From Streptomyces tsukubensis (GTDB lineage: Bacteria; Actinomycetota; Actinomycetes; Streptomycetales; Streptomycetaceae), in NCBI RefSeq assembly GCF_009296025.1, contig NZ_CP045178.1, positions 6,758,001 through 6,822,000 on the forward strand: a stretch of DNA of 64,000 bases, written 5' to 3'. The notes beneath the pieces are model-generated. The model saw nothing but the letters and a program-made list of their open reading frames with translations. It ran no database searches and was not told the origin of the DNA. Positions 8,572 to 17,441 of the stretch are shown here, piece by piece; positions within the stretch are counted from its first letter, which is position 1; each line of letters begins with the position of its first letter. The position numbers were made by a program, and so were the translations under genes.

Positions 8572-8908
8572 GGGACAACCTCCTGCTTGGCGGACAGGAA
8601 CGTGACCCGCATATGTAGCACGGTGCTCGTGGGGGCGGAACCAGGCGCGTGCGCCGTGAGGGGCGGTCGTGTGTCCGGATTCCGTCGGCCGTGACATCGG
8701 CCGTGACAACTGGTGTCAGCCGTCGCCGGCCGTGACGGTGGCAACAGACGTAGCGGCCGGGCCCGCGGTGGTGACCTCCGACGCGACCGTGACAGCCATC
8801 ACGGCCGTGACAGCCGTGAGCGCCACAGAGGTCGGGACAGCCGTAGAGGTCGGGGCGGACCGTGGGGGGCGTGTCACCCCGGGTGGCCGTAGCCCGTAGG
8901 CCGGCCGG
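8572..8908. other. 337-bp intergenic stretch with repeated CCGTGACA motif
   Basis: Between phoX and zapE, both on the minus strand. No gene supported. The motif (G)GCCGTGACA and close variants recur about five times between 8687 and about 8820 (clear copies at 8687-8696 and 8699-8708). This makes any translated frame low-complexity (Val/Thr/Ala). A TACATAT-like -10 lies on the minus strand about 50 bp upstream of the phoX start. Confidence 0.5.
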
Positions 8909-10129
8909 TCAGCGCTCGGCGTCTCCTCCTTGCGCCGCTCCGTCCCCCGCGTCTGCGCCTTGCGCCGCTCCGTCCCCCGCGTCGACTGCCCCGTCGCCGT
9001 CGGTCGCCGCGTCCACCAGTCCCTTCGCGTCCCGTGCCAGTGCGGTCAGCCGGGATATCGCCCGGAAGTACTTCTTGCGGTACCCGCCGTTCAGCATGTC
9101 GTCGCTGAAGAGTTCGTCGAAGGGGCGACCGGAGGCGAGGACCGGCACCTCGCGGTCGTAGAGCCGGTCGGCGAGGACGACGAGGCGCAGGGCCGTGGAC
9201 TGGTCGGGTACGGGGCGTACGCCGGTGAGGCAGACGGCGCCGAGTCCCTCGGTGAGCGCGCCGTACCGGCTGGGGTGCACCTTGGCGAGATGGCCGAGCA
9301 GCGCGGGGAACGCGTCCAGGCTCGCCCCCCGCGTGGTGTGGGCGGCCCGGGTGACCTGCTCGTCGGTGAAGGGAGCGGGCGCCTCGGGAAGCCCGCGGTG
9401 GCGGTAGTCGTCGCCGTCGATGCGCAACGCCCTGAAGTGGGCGGAGAGCCCCTGGATCTCCCGCAGGAAGTCCGCCGAGGCGAACCGTCCCTCGCCCAGT
9501 TTGCCCGGCAGCGTGTTGGAGGTGGCCGCGAGCGCGACACCGGCCTCGACCAGCCTGGCGAGCAGCGAGGAGACCAGGACGGTGTCGCCGGGGTCGTCCA
9601 GCTCGAACTCGTCGATGCAGAGCAGCCGGTGGCCGCTGAGGGTCCGTACCGTCTGCTGGAAACCGAGCGCGCCGACCAGATTCGTCAGCTCCACGAAGGT
9701 GCCGAACGCCTTCTGCTCGGGCGGGGCGGGAGTGGCGTGCCAGAGGGAGGCCAGGAGGTGGGTCTTGCCGACCCCGTAGCCGCCGTCCAGGTAGACACCA
9801 CGAGGGGCGGCGGGTGCCTTCTCCGCCCTGCGCGAGAACCACTTGCGCTTTCCCGTGCCGGCCGAGGGCGAGGCGGTCGCGAGTGAGGCGGCGAAACCAC
9901 TCAGTACGCGGACGGCCTCCGTCTGGCTCGGCTGGGCCGGATCGGGAACGTACGTCTCGAAACGGACCGAGTCGAAGCGCGGCGGCGGCACCATCTCGGC
10001 GACCAGCCGGTCCGCGGGTACGTGCGGCTCGCGCTCGCACAGTGACAGGGGAGCGGCCTCGGGCGCGGCGGCGGAACCGGGCGCCGAGGAGGAAGCTGCG
10101 GAGGGGGAGGCTGCGGAGGAGGACGACAC
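8909..10129 (-). CDS. zapE: Cell division protein ZapE (AFG1-like P-loop ATPase)
   Basis: 406 residues. Walker A is GGYGVGKT (116-123) and Walker B LLCIDEFEL (169-177); the arginine-finger/sensor region AATSNTLPG follows. This is the AFG1/LACE1/ZapE family, AAA-type ATPases linked in E. coli to Z-ring constriction under stress. The first 45 residues are an Ala/Ser/Pro-rich tail. The last ~25 residues are a duplicated Gly/Asp/Ala stretch encoded by the 30-bp tandem repeat at 8928-8983. The start is GTG 10129; a weak GGGG lies upstream, and a downstream start near MVPPPRFD cannot be excluded. Divergent from the pyrimidine reductase, 37 bp away. Confidence 0.88.
   Translation of the reverse strand: MSSSSAASPSAASSSAPGSAAAPEAAPLSLCEREPHVPADRLVAEMVPPPRFDSVRFETYVPDPAQPSQTEAVRVLSGFAASLATASPSAGTGKRKWFSRRAEKAPAAPRGVYLDGGYGVGKTHLLASLWHATPAPPEQKAFGTFVELTNLVGALGFQQTVRTLSGHRLLCIDEFELDDPGDTVLVSSLLARLVEAGVALAATSNTLPGKLGEGRFASADFLREIQGLSAHFRALRIDGDDYRHRGLPEAPAPFTDEQVTRAAHTTRGASLDAFPALLGHLAKVHPSRYGALTEGLGAVCLTGVRPVPDQSTALRLVVLADRLYDREVPVLASGRPFDELFSDDMLNGGYRKKYFRAISRLTALARDAKGLVDAATDGDGAVDAGDGAAQGADAGDGAAQGGDAER
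8928..8983 (-). repeat. In-frame 30-bp tandem duplication at the zapE 3' end
   Basis: A 26-bp core (8928-8953 and 8958-8983) repeats with a 30-bp period, adding ten residues (DAGDGAAQGA type) just before the stop codon. It resembles the gene-end duplications seen elsewhere in the window. Confidence 0.9.
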
Positions 10130-10166
10130 AGAACCCCACTTTAAGCGCCGTGAAAGACTGCTCGAT

Positions 10167-11021
10167 ATGCGACGTCTGTTCCCCGCGACCGAAGAAACAG
10201 CGCACCGTCACGGCGTCGGCGCGGCGCGTGAGTGTGGAGCCGGGGGGCGAGGCACCGAGGACCGTTTCGCCACGGATCGTGAGTGGGGGCTCGGCGAACT
10301 GGCGGACCTCTACGCCTATCCGTCGCCGCCCGCTCCGGGCGCGGCGGCACCTGCCTGGCTGCGCGCCAACATGGTCTCCACCCTCGACGGCGCGGCTCAC
10401 CACGACGGCCGTTCGCAGGGTATTTCCAGCCCCGCCGACATGCGGATCTTCGGTGTTCTGCGGGCCCTGGCCGATGTGGTGGTCGTCGGTGCGGAAACGG
10501 TTCGGCAGGAGGGGTACGGGGCCGCTCGTCCCCGTGCCGGCCTCGCGGAGCGCCGGGTGGCCGCGGGACAGGGGCCCGCTCCTGCCATCGCCGTGGTCAG
10601 CGCGAGCCTCGCGCTCGACTTCTCGCTCCCGCTCTTCACCGAACCGCTGGTCCCGACCTTGCTGATCACCGGCGCCTGCGCCCCTGAGCGGCGCGTGCGG
10701 GCCGCGGAGAAGGCCGGCGTGCGGGTGGTCACGGCGGGCAGCGGTGCGGGCGCGGAACCCGCTCGGATCCGCCAGGAACTGGCTGCCGGGGGAGTGGGGC
10801 GGATGCTGACCGAGGGCGGGCCGAGGCTGTTGGGTCAGTTCGTGTCGGCGGGGGTACTCGACGAACTGTGTCTCACCGTTTCCCCCACGCTGGCGGCCGG
10901 CGACGCCGCGAGGATCGCTCCCGGGCCGTCCCGCGAGGCTCCGGACCGTCTGACGCTCGCCTCCGTACTGGAGGAGGAGGGCTTCCTCTTCACGCGCTAC
11001 CGCAGGGCGGAGCCGGCCTGA
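10167..11021 (+). CDS. Pyrimidine reductase family protein (RibD C-terminal domain)
   Basis: 284 residues, composed of the RibD C-terminal/DHFR-like reductase fold. MVSTLDGAAH, the hallmark of riboflavin-pathway reductases, is at about residues 69-78; GAETVRQEGYGA and the late MLTEGGPRLLGQF nucleotide/substrate motifs follow. RibD-C proteins reduce the ribose of 5-amino-6-ribosylaminouracil phosphate with NADPH. Stand-alone copies in Streptomyces are of uncertain role, since the real RibD is elsewhere. Start ATG 10167 (MRRLFPATEE) is the only Met near the conserved core. The promoter must overlap the first codons or the 37-bp gap to zapE. Confidence 0.88.
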   Translation: MRRLFPATEETAHRHGVGAARECGAGGRGTEDRFATDREWGLGELADLYAYPSPPAPGAAAPAWLRANMVSTLDGAAHHDGRSQGISSPADMRIFGVLRALADVVVVGAETVRQEGYGAARPRAGLAERRVAAGQGPAPAIAVVSASLALDFSLPLFTEPLVPTLLITGACAPERRVRAAEKAGVRVVTAGSGAGAEPARIRQELAAGGVGRMLTEGGPRLLGQFVSAGVLDELCLTVSPTLAAGDAARIAPGPSREAPDRLTLASVLEEEGFLFTRYRRAEPA

Positions 11022-11198
11022 CGGAGGCGGGACACACGGCGGGGTCCGGCGGACCCGCCTGCCGCCACAAAAAGAGGAATCTTTCGTTCCGTTTAGTCTC
11101 CGCCGGGCAGACTAAAGTGCGCAGACCCCCGGAAAATGGGGAGCAGGATGGTTTCAGCACGGGCCGCACATGGCCCGCACAGAGAGAGGGCGCCTGTC

Positions 11199-11666
11199 GT
11201 GTTCACGAGCGTTTTGATGATCGAGCAGCCGCTTTCCTCCCCCGACGTGGAGTTCGTCACGACCCTGCACGGCGACGACGAGGTCTCCTTCGTCGTCCTG
11301 ATGCAACCGCGCGGTGACCAGGACCGGCTGCTGCGTGCCATTGACGACGTGGCGCTCGGGGAGCTGACGGACGCGGCGAAGGAGGGCGAGGTCCCGGAGG
11401 GCGAGGACGCGGCCCCGCCCGCGCGCAGAGCCCTCGACCACTCGCTTGAGGTACTGCGCCAGGCAGGGTGCGAGGCGGTCGGCCACCTGGTCGAGGAACA
11501 CCCGCTCGACCAGCTCACCGCCGTCGCGCGGGAGGCCGGGGCCGACGAGGTGATCGTCCTGACGGCGCCCCACTACGTCGAGGAGTTCTTCCACCGCGAC
11601 TGGGCGTCCAGGGCCAGGCACAAGGTCGGCGTGCCGGTGCTCAAGCTGTACGCGCACAGCGAATAG
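11199..11666 (+). CDS. Conserved streptomycete protein, 155 aa (often labelled indole-3-glycerol phosphate synthase)
   Basis: Recognisable as a conserved Streptomyces protein (FTSVLMIEQPLSSPDVEFV at the N-terminus, HYVEEFFHRDWASRARHKVG near the C-terminus). Database entries often carry the name indole-3-glycerol phosphate synthase, but the length and sequence do not fit a TIM-barrel TrpC; it looks more like a small universal-stress-like fold. I would not rely on the TrpC name. The start is GTG 11199, after AGAGAGGG; an in-frame ATG lies six codons later. The stop codon is the beginning of a 33-bp tandem repeat. murC starts 111 bp downstream on the same strand. Confidence 0.8.
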   Translation: MFTSVLMIEQPLSSPDVEFVTTLHGDDEVSFVVLMQPRGDQDRLLRAIDDVALGELTDAAKEGEVPEGEDAAPPARRALDHSLEVLRQAGCEAVGHLVEEHPLDQLTAVAREAGADEVIVLTAPHYVEEFFHRDWASRARHKVGVPVLKLYAHSE

Positions 11667-11740
11667 GCCGGTCCACCGGGGCGGGCGCACAGCGAACAGG
11701 CCGGTGCCCCAGGTGCGGGCGTTGAGCGAATAGGGTGGGG
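11652..11740 (+). repeat. Three tandem copies of the gene 3' end (33-34-bp period)
   Basis: Unit 1 (11652-11684) spans the last four codons and stop of the upstream gene. Units 2 (11685-11718) and 3 (from 11719) repeat GCGCACAGCGAAtAGGCCGG with increasing divergence. Copies 2 and 3 are untranslated. Confidence 0.9.
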
Positions 11741-11777
11741 GCTCGCCCGACCGGAACAACCCCCTGGAGACGTACAC

Positions 11778-13184
11778 ATGGCAGCCGGCCTCCCTCCCGC
11801 CATGGACCGACCGCACTTCATCGGCATCGGCGGCGCCGGCATGTCGGGCATCGCGAAGATCCTCGCCCAGCGCGGCGCCGAGGTCGCGGGCAGTGACGCC
11901 CGCGACTCGGCGACCGCGCGGGCGCTGCGTACGTTCGGCGTCACGGTCCACATCGGTCACGAGGCGGACCACCTCGCGGCCGACGCGAGCTGTGTCGTCG
12001 TCTCCTCCGCGATCCGCCCCGACAACCCGGAGCTGGTCCGCGCCGCCGAACTCGGCATCCCCGTCGTCCACCGCTCCGACGCGCTGGCGTCGCTGATGAC
12101 GGGCGAGCGGGCCATCGCCGTCGCGGGCACGCACGGCAAGACGACCACGACGTCGATGCTGGCGGTGACGCTCGGTTCGCTCGGCCTCGACCCCTCGTAC
12201 GCGATCGGCGGCGACCTCGACGAGCCGGGCTCCAACGCCAGGCACGGCGCGGGCAGGATCTTCGTGGCGGAGGCGGACGAGAGCGACCGCAGCTTCCACA
12301 AGTACGCGCCCGAGGTCGCCATCGTCCTCAATGTGGAGCTCGACCACCACGCCAACTACGCGTCCTTGGAAGAGATCTACGACTCCTTCCAGACCTTCGC
12401 GGGGAAGATCGTCCCCGGTGGCACGCTGGTGATCTCGGCCGACCACCCGGGCGCGCGCGAACTGACCCGCAGGCTCGACGGCGTACGGGTGGTGACCTAC
12501 GGCGAGGCGGCCGACGCGGACGTCCGCGTCACGGACATCACCCCGCAGGGCCTCAAGAGCGAGGTCACTGTCGTACTGGCCGACGGCACGGAACTGACCT
12601 TCGCGGTCTCGGTGCCGGGACGCCACTACGCCCTCAACGCGGTCGCCGCCCTCGCGGCCGGCGTCGCCGTCGACATCCCCGCCACCGAGCTGGCACCGGC
12701 CCTCGCCTCGTACACCGGGGTGAAGCGCCGCCTCCAGCTCAAGGGCGAGGCGGCGGGCGTGCAGGTCATCGACTCCTACGCGCACCACCCCACCGAGATG
12801 ACGGCCGATCTGGAGGCCATCAGGGGCTCGGCCACGGACGCCCGAATCCTCGTCGTCTTCCAGCCGCACCTCTTCTCCCGCACGCAGGAACTGGGCATCG
12901 AGATGGGCGCGGCCCTGGGGCTCGCCGACGCCTCGCTCGTCCTGGACGTCTATCCGGCGCGCGAGGACCCGATCCCCGGTGTGACCAGCGCCCTGATCAT
13001 CGACGCGGCCCGCGCCGCGGGAGCCGATGTGACGCACGTCGTCGACAAGGCGGACATCCCGGAGGCGGTCGCGGGAATGGCCAAGCCCGGTGATCTCGTT
13101 CTCACCATGGGGGCGGGGGACGTCACCGACCTCGGCCCGCTGATCCTGGACCGACTCGGCGGCGCCGAGCCGGACACGAAGTGA
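11778..13184 (+). CDS. murC: UDP-N-acetylmuramate--L-alanine ligase MurC
   Basis: 468 residues, full length for MurC. The N-terminal Rossmann motif GIGGAGMSG (16-24) binds the UDP substrate. The ATP loop GTHGKTTTT is at 117-125; the Mur-ligase central block EADESD..F and the C-terminal YAHHPTE and GAGDVTDL follow. It adds the first residue (L-Ala) of the peptidoglycan stem peptide in the cytoplasm at the cost of ATP. The start is ATG 11778, with a GGAG nine bases upstream. The next gene, msrB, begins nine bases after the stop, so the two are co-transcribed. Unusually, murC stands outside the main division/cell-wall cluster, which is normal for Streptomyces. Confidence 0.96.
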   Translation: MAAGLPPAMDRPHFIGIGGAGMSGIAKILAQRGAEVAGSDARDSATARALRTFGVTVHIGHEADHLAADASCVVVSSAIRPDNPELVRAAELGIPVVHRSDALASLMTGERAIAVAGTHGKTTTTSMLAVTLGSLGLDPSYAIGGDLDEPGSNARHGAGRIFVAEADESDRSFHKYAPEVAIVLNVELDHHANYASLEEIYDSFQTFAGKIVPGGTLVISADHPGARELTRRLDGVRVVTYGEAADADVRVTDITPQGLKSEVTVVLADGTELTFAVSVPGRHYALNAVAALAAGVAVDIPATELAPALASYTGVKRRLQLKGEAAGVQVIDSYAHHPTEMTADLEAIRGSATDARILVVFQPHLFSRTQELGIEMGAALGLADASLVLDVYPAREDPIPGVTSALIIDAARAAGADVTHVVDKADIPEAVAGMAKPGDLVLTMGAGDVTDLGPLILDRLGGAEPDTK

Positions 13185-13193
13185 GGAGCGTCC

Positions 13194-13601
13194 ATGGCAT
13201 ACGACATCGACAAGCCGGAAGAGCAGTGGCGCGCGGAGCTGAATCCGTCGGAGTACGCGGTACTGCGCCAGGCCGCCACGGAGCCCGCCTTCACGGGTGA
13301 GTACACCGACACCAAGACCAAGGGTGTCTACTCCTGCCGTGCCTGCGGCGCGGAGCTGTTCACCTCGGACACGAAGTTCGAGTCGCACTGCGGCTGGCCG
13401 TCCTTCTTCGACCCGAAGGACACGGACGCGGTCGAACTCATCTCGGACACCTCCCACGGCATGGTCCGCACCGAGGTGCGCTGCGCCCGCTGCGGCTCCC
13501 ACCTGGGCCACGTGTTCGAGGGCGAGGGGTACGCGACCCCGACCGACCAGCGGTACTGCATCAACTCGATCTCGCTGAAGCTGGCGGCGGACGAGAGCTG
13601 A
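13194..13601 (+). CDS. msrB: Peptide-methionine (R)-S-oxide reductase MsrB
   Basis: 135 residues. Two CxxC pairs (Cys48/51 and Cys97/100) form the structural zinc site. The catalytic Cys122 lies in RYCINS, with HCGWPSF (65-71) supplying a resolving cysteine region. MsrB reduces the R epimer of methionine sulfoxide in oxidised proteins using thioredoxin. Start ATG 13194 has its Shine-Dalgarno (GGAG) overlapping the murC stop codon, so the two genes are translationally close. A strong hairpin terminator ends the unit 50 bp downstream. Confidence 0.96.
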   Translation: MAYDIDKPEEQWRAELNPSEYAVLRQAATEPAFTGEYTDTKTKGVYSCRACGAELFTSDTKFESHCGWPSFFDPKDTDAVELISDTSHGMVRTEVRCARCGSHLGHVFEGEGYATPTDQRYCINSISLKLAADES

Positions 13602-13650
13602 CCCCCAGCCGCCCTCTCGCCTTCGGCGCGGGGAAGCGAAACGTATCCGG

Positions 13651-13684
13651 GACAGCCCCGGCCGGACATCCGGCCGGGGCTGTC
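13651..13684 (+). terminator. Terminator after msrB
   Basis: Perfect 15-bp stem GACAGCCCCGGCCGG / CCGGCCGGGGCTGTC with a 4-nt loop (ACAT). No long T-run, as usual in Streptomyces. Confidence 0.9.
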
Positions 13685-13845
13685 CCCGTGTCGGCGCGCG
13701 TCCCGTGGACGGTGGCGCGTGCGACCGCGGCCCGCGGGGGACTGTCAGTGGCCGCCCCCAGTCCTTCGTCGTCGTCCCGCGCGGCCGCCCCCTCCCGGCC
13801 GAATTCGCGCTCGCGTCCCCCGCCCCCCGGAGGCAAAATGCAGGC

Positions 13846-14967
13846 ATGACCTCACCTGCCCCTTTCACCGCTGCCGACTACCGCGCCCGCATGAACCGCG
13901 CGGCCGAGGACGCCCTGGCGGCCGGGCTCGCCGGGCTGGTGGTGGCGCCCGGACCCGACATGGACTGGCTGACCGGCTACCGGCCGGCCGCGGCCACCGA
14001 ACGGCTGACACTGCTCGTGCTCGCGGTGGGACGTGAGCCGGTACTCATCGTGCCGACGTTGGAGTCGGGCGATGTGGAGAAGGCGCCGGGAGGCGAGGCG
14101 CTGACCCTGCGGGACTGGCGGGACGGGGTGGACCCCTACGGGCTCGCCGCACCGCTGCTGGCCGACGGCGGGCGTTTCGGGGTGAGCGACAACGCGTGGG
14201 CGCTGCACCTGCTGGGGCTCTCCCGCGCGCTGCCGTCCAGTTCGTACGTGGCGCTCAGCGAGGCGCTGCCCATGCTGCGGGCCGTCAAGGACGCGGCCGA
14301 GCTGGAGCGGATCGCCGCCGCCGGAGCCTCGGCCGACGCCACGTACGAGGAGATCAAGAAGGTGACCTTCGCCGGGCGCAGGGAGAGCGAGGTGGCGAAG
14401 GACCTCGCGGGGCTGCTGATCGGCTTCGGCCACTCCCAGGTGGACTTCACCGTCGTCGGGTCGGGGCCGAACGGCGCCGACCCGCACCACGAGGCGGGGG
14501 AGCGGGTCATCGGAGACGGCGACACCGTGGTCCTCGACTTCGGCGGGCTCATGCACGGCTACGGCTCCGACACCACCCGTACCGTCCACGTCGGTGAGCC
14601 GGACGACGAGGTCCGCAAGGTGCACGCGGTGGTACAGGAGGCCCAGCAGGCCGGGTGCGCGGCGGTACGGCCCGGCGTGGCCTGCCAGGAGATCGACCGG
14701 GCGGCCCGTGCGGTGATCGAGGAGGCGGGGTACGGCGAGTACTTCATCCACCGCACAGGGCACGGCATCGGCGTCACCACCCACGAACCCCCGTACATGA
14801 TCGAGGGCGAGGAACAGCCCCTCGTACCCGGCATGTGCTTCTCCGTCGAACCCGGCATCTACCTCCCCGGCCGCTTCGGCGTACGGATCGAGGACATCGT
14901 CACCGTCACGGAGGACGGCGGACGCCGGTTCAACCGCACCTCGCGCGAACTCGCCGTCGTCGCATAG
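13846..14967 (+). CDS. M24 family metallopeptidase (Xaa-Pro aminopeptidase-type)
   Basis: 373 residues. A creatinase-type N-terminal domain (to about residue 150) precedes a pita-bread catalytic domain. The metal ligands are recognisable: Asp in VVLDFGG, Asp in GSDTTRT, His in HRTGHGIG, Glu in SVEPGIY and Glu in RIEDIV. Such enzymes cleave N-terminal residues preceding proline (PepP/PepQ-like); specificity cannot be fixed. The start is ATG 13846 (MTSPAPFTAADY), the first in-frame Met before homology. A GGAGG lies 13 nt upstream, slightly far, and another out-of-frame ATG sits between. Ends at a hairpin shared with convergent treZ. Confidence 0.9.
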   Translation: MTSPAPFTAADYRARMNRAAEDALAAGLAGLVVAPGPDMDWLTGYRPAAATERLTLLVLAVGREPVLIVPTLESGDVEKAPGGEALTLRDWRDGVDPYGLAAPLLADGGRFGVSDNAWALHLLGLSRALPSSSYVALSEALPMLRAVKDAAELERIAAAGASADATYEEIKKVTFAGRRESEVAKDLAGLLIGFGHSQVDFTVVGSGPNGADPHHEAGERVIGDGDTVVLDFGGLMHGYGSDTTRTVHVGEPDDEVRKVHAVVQEAQQAGCAAVRPGVACQEIDRAARAVIEEAGYGEYFIHRTGHGIGVTTHEPPYMIEGEEQPLVPGMCFSVEPGIYLPGRFGVRIEDIVTVTEDGGRRFNRTSRELAVVA

Positions 14968-14980
14968 CGGGGCCGTCCCA

Positions 14981-15009
14981 GGGGCCGCCCCGTACACGGC
15001 GGCGGCCCC
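14981..15009. terminator. Hairpin between convergent M24 peptidase and treZ
   Basis: 9-bp stem GGGGCCGCC (14981-14989) / GGCGGCCCC (15001-15009), 11-nt loop, placed between the two stop codons. Confidence 0.65.
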
Positions 15010-15032
15010 GGCCGTTCCGGCGGCCGTCGTCG

Positions 15033-16778
15033 CTACGCGTCCGCCAGTACCACGCACGAGTGCGGCCCGAGCCGCAGCAGGCCGTCCTCGCCCGGTGGCT
15101 CCGTCCTGTCCCACGCGGCGAGGACCCGCAGCGGGGACGTCCCGAGCGGCAGCGTGACGGGCACGTCGGAGAGGTTCACCGCGGCCCGTACATCGCCGCG
15201 CCGCAGCGCCAGCCAGCGGCCCGGCTCGTCGTACGCCACCTTCACCGCTGTCAGGTCGGCCGCCTGGAGGTCGGGCCTGGCGGCCCTGACAGCGATCAGC
15301 TGGGCGTACCACCGCAGAATCCGCGAGTGCGGGGCCCGTTCCGGCTCCGACCAGTCCAGGCAGGAACGGTTCCGTGTCGCGGGGTCCTGCGGGTCGGGGA
15401 TGTCCTTCTCCGCCCAGCCGTGCGCGGCGAACTCGCGTCTGCGGCCCTCGCGTACGGCCCGCGCCAGTTCGGGGTCGGTGTGGTCGGTGAAGAACTGCCA
15501 GGGGGTCGCCGCGCCCCACTCCTCACCCATGAACAGCATCGGCGTCGAAGCGGCCGTCAGCACCAGTGTCGCCGCGCAGGCGAGCAGGCCGGGGGTGAGC
15601 GTCGCGGAGAGCCGGTCGCCCCGCGCGCGGTTCCCCACCTGGTCGTGGGTCTGGGAGTAGCCGAGGAACCGCTGCGCCGAGGTGTTGGCGCGGTCCACCC
15701 TCCTGCCGTGGCTCCGGCCGCGGAAGGACGAATACGTACCGTCGTGGAAGTAGCCGGCCTTCAGCGTCCTGGCGACGGCTGCCATCGGGGTGCGGGCGAA
15801 GTCCGCGTAGTACCCCTGGGCCTCCCCGGTGAGCGCGGCGTGCAGCGCGTGGTGGAAGTCGTCGTTCCACTGGGCCCGCATGCCGAGGCCGTGTTCGGCG
15901 CGTGGAGTGATGATCCTGGGGTCGTTGAGATCGGACTCGGCGATCAGGAAGAGGGGCCTGCCGTCCTCGGCCGCCAGGGCGTCGACCGCGGTGGACAGCT
16001 CCTCAAGGAAGTGGACGGCCCGTGTGTCGCACAGGGCGTGGACCGCGTCGAGCCGCAGCCCGTCGATCCGGTAGTCGCGCAGCCAGGCGAGCGCGCTGCC
16101 CAGCAGATAGGCGCGGACCTCGTCGGAGCCCGGCGCGTCCAGGTTGACTGCGGCGCCCCACGGCGTGTGATGGGTGTCCGTGAGATACGGGCCGAAGGCG
16201 GGCAGATGGTTGCCCGAGGGACCGAAGTGGTTGTGCACCACGTCCAGGACGACGCCGAGCCCCACCCCGTGCGCCGCGTCCACGAACCGCTTCAGCCCCT
16301 CAGGGCCGCCGTAGGGCTCGTGGACGGCCCACAGGGAGACGCCCTCGTAGCCCCAGCCGTGCCGGCCGGGGAAGGGACAGACGGGCATCAGCTCCACGTG
16401 GGTGACGCCCAGGGCGGCGAGGTGGCCGAGCCGGGCCGCCGCCGCGTCGAAGGTGCCCTCTTCCGTGTACGTGCCGACGTGCAGCTCGTACAGGACAGCG
16501 CCGGGCAGTCCTCGGCCCGGCCACGGAACCCGCCACTCGTGAGCGCCGTGGTCGACGACGGCGCTGAGGCCGTCGGGACCGTCGGGCTGGCGCGGGGAGC
16601 GGGGGTCGGGAAGGACGGGGCCGCCGTCCAGAGCGAAGCCGTAGCGGGTTCCCTCCGCCGCCTCCGCCTCGCCCCGCCACCAGCCGGGGCGGCCGGGGAC
16701 GCCTTCCAGTTCCTGACGTACCCCGGCGACCTCGGCCGTGACCCGGCCTGCCTCTGGTGCCCACACCTCGAACTGCAC
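15033..16778 (-). CDS. treZ: Malto-oligosyltrehalose trehalohydrolase TreZ
   Basis: 581 residues. N-terminal carbohydrate-binding-like domain (VQFEVWAPEAG), then a GH13 barrel: DVVHNHFG (region I), GLRLDAVHA carrying the nucleophile Asp (region II), FLIAESD with the acid/base Glu (region III) and SQTHDQVGN (region IV). TreZ releases trehalose from maltooligosyl-trehalose made by TreY, which is encoded nearby (18183-20678). The two enzymes form the glycogen-to-trehalose route. The start is GTG 16778 with GAGGGGAA upstream. Between treZ and treY sit a broken GNAT gene and an FHA gene, so the pathway genes are not a tight operon. Confidence 0.94.
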   Translation of the reverse strand: MQFEVWAPEAGRVTAEVAGVRQELEGVPGRPGWWRGEAEAAEGTRYGFALDGGPVLPDPRSPRQPDGPDGLSAVVDHGAHEWRVPWPGRGLPGAVLYELHVGTYTEEGTFDAAAARLGHLAALGVTHVELMPVCPFPGRHGWGYEGVSLWAVHEPYGGPEGLKRFVDAAHGVGLGVVLDVVHNHFGPSGNHLPAFGPYLTDTHHTPWGAAVNLDAPGSDEVRAYLLGSALAWLRDYRIDGLRLDAVHALCDTRAVHFLEELSTAVDALAAEDGRPLFLIAESDLNDPRIITPRAEHGLGMRAQWNDDFHHALHAALTGEAQGYYADFARTPMAAVARTLKAGYFHDGTYSSFRGRSHGRRVDRANTSAQRFLGYSQTHDQVGNRARGDRLSATLTPGLLACAATLVLTAASTPMLFMGEEWGAATPWQFFTDHTDPELARAVREGRRREFAAHGWAEKDIPDPQDPATRNRSCLDWSEPERAPHSRILRWYAQLIAVRAARPDLQAADLTAVKVAYDEPGRWLALRRGDVRAAVNLSDVPVTLPLGTSPLRVLAAWDRTEPPGEDGLLRLGPHSCVVLADA

Positions 16779-16827
16779 GGACGGTTCCCCTCGTCGGTCG
16801 ACAGTGCCACCGCCCGTCCATGGTGCG

Positions 16828-17354
16828 TCAGAACAGGTGGACGCGCCTCTGAAGCACCGGACAGCCCGCCTTCGCGAACTGCCTGGCCACCGGCACATTG
16901 ATGTCGTCCGTGGCACCGGCCACGAACTCGGCGCCCCGGTCCACCAGATACCGCGTGCACTCGACGAGCAGGTCGTAGGCGTATCCGTGCCCACGCTGCT
17001 CCGGTACGACACCGATGAAGCCGACACAGGGACCCGCCGGGTCGTGGGCGGGGACGTGCGGCCCCACCGGTCCACCCTCCGGGGTGTAAGCGGGCCGCCA
17101 CCACGCGCGGGGGAGGTTGACGGGCGTGGTGGCGTCCGGCCCGCCCACCGGGCGACGCGGGCGACGACCCGGCCGCCGCGCAGGGCGACCCGGCTCCACT
17201 CGGGCCGGTGGTCACCGCCTGCGGCGACGGTGCGGTACGGGGTGCCCGTGATGACCCGGCCGACGAGGCCGGAGTCCTGCAAGGTGTCGAAAAGCGCCGC
17301 GTCGCTGTCGGTGAGCGCGCGGAAGACCGGATCGGAAGCCCCGGCCCGTCGGCG
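16828..17354 (-). pseudogene. GNAT acetyltransferase, frameshifted and lacking a start
   Basis: The C-terminal part (16828 to about 17145) encodes CVGFIGVVPEQRGHGYAYDL, the acetyl-CoA motif A of GNAT proteins, followed by a normal end. The N-terminal part (VFRALTDSDAALFDTLQDSG) is readable in another frame from about 17340. The frames switch near 17145-17155. The upstream frame meets a TGA at 17355-17357 with only a TTG as possible initiator. One indel plus loss of the start codon makes this a probable pseudogene; a sequencing error could explain the frameshift. It lies between treZ and the FHA gene. Confidence 0.75.
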
Positions 17355-17441
17355 TCAGGGAATTGAAACAAGGGAGCCACAGTCGCCCCCGGAGCACGCA
17401 CTGCCTGGACACATCCACGCACTCTGGCCGACAATTACCGT

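Noticed and set aside
11199..11666. Indole-3-glycerol phosphate synthase activity for the 155-aa protein
   Set aside because: The protein is far shorter than TrpC and has none of its catalytic motifs; the name seems to be a propagated annotation.
11154..13868. 904-codon minus strand frame over murC and msrB
   Set aside because: Antisense shadow; murC and msrB motifs are intact on the + strand.
14655..16901. 748-codon + strand open frame opposite treZ
   Set aside because: Antisense shadow of treZ; the minus strand has all GH13 motifs.
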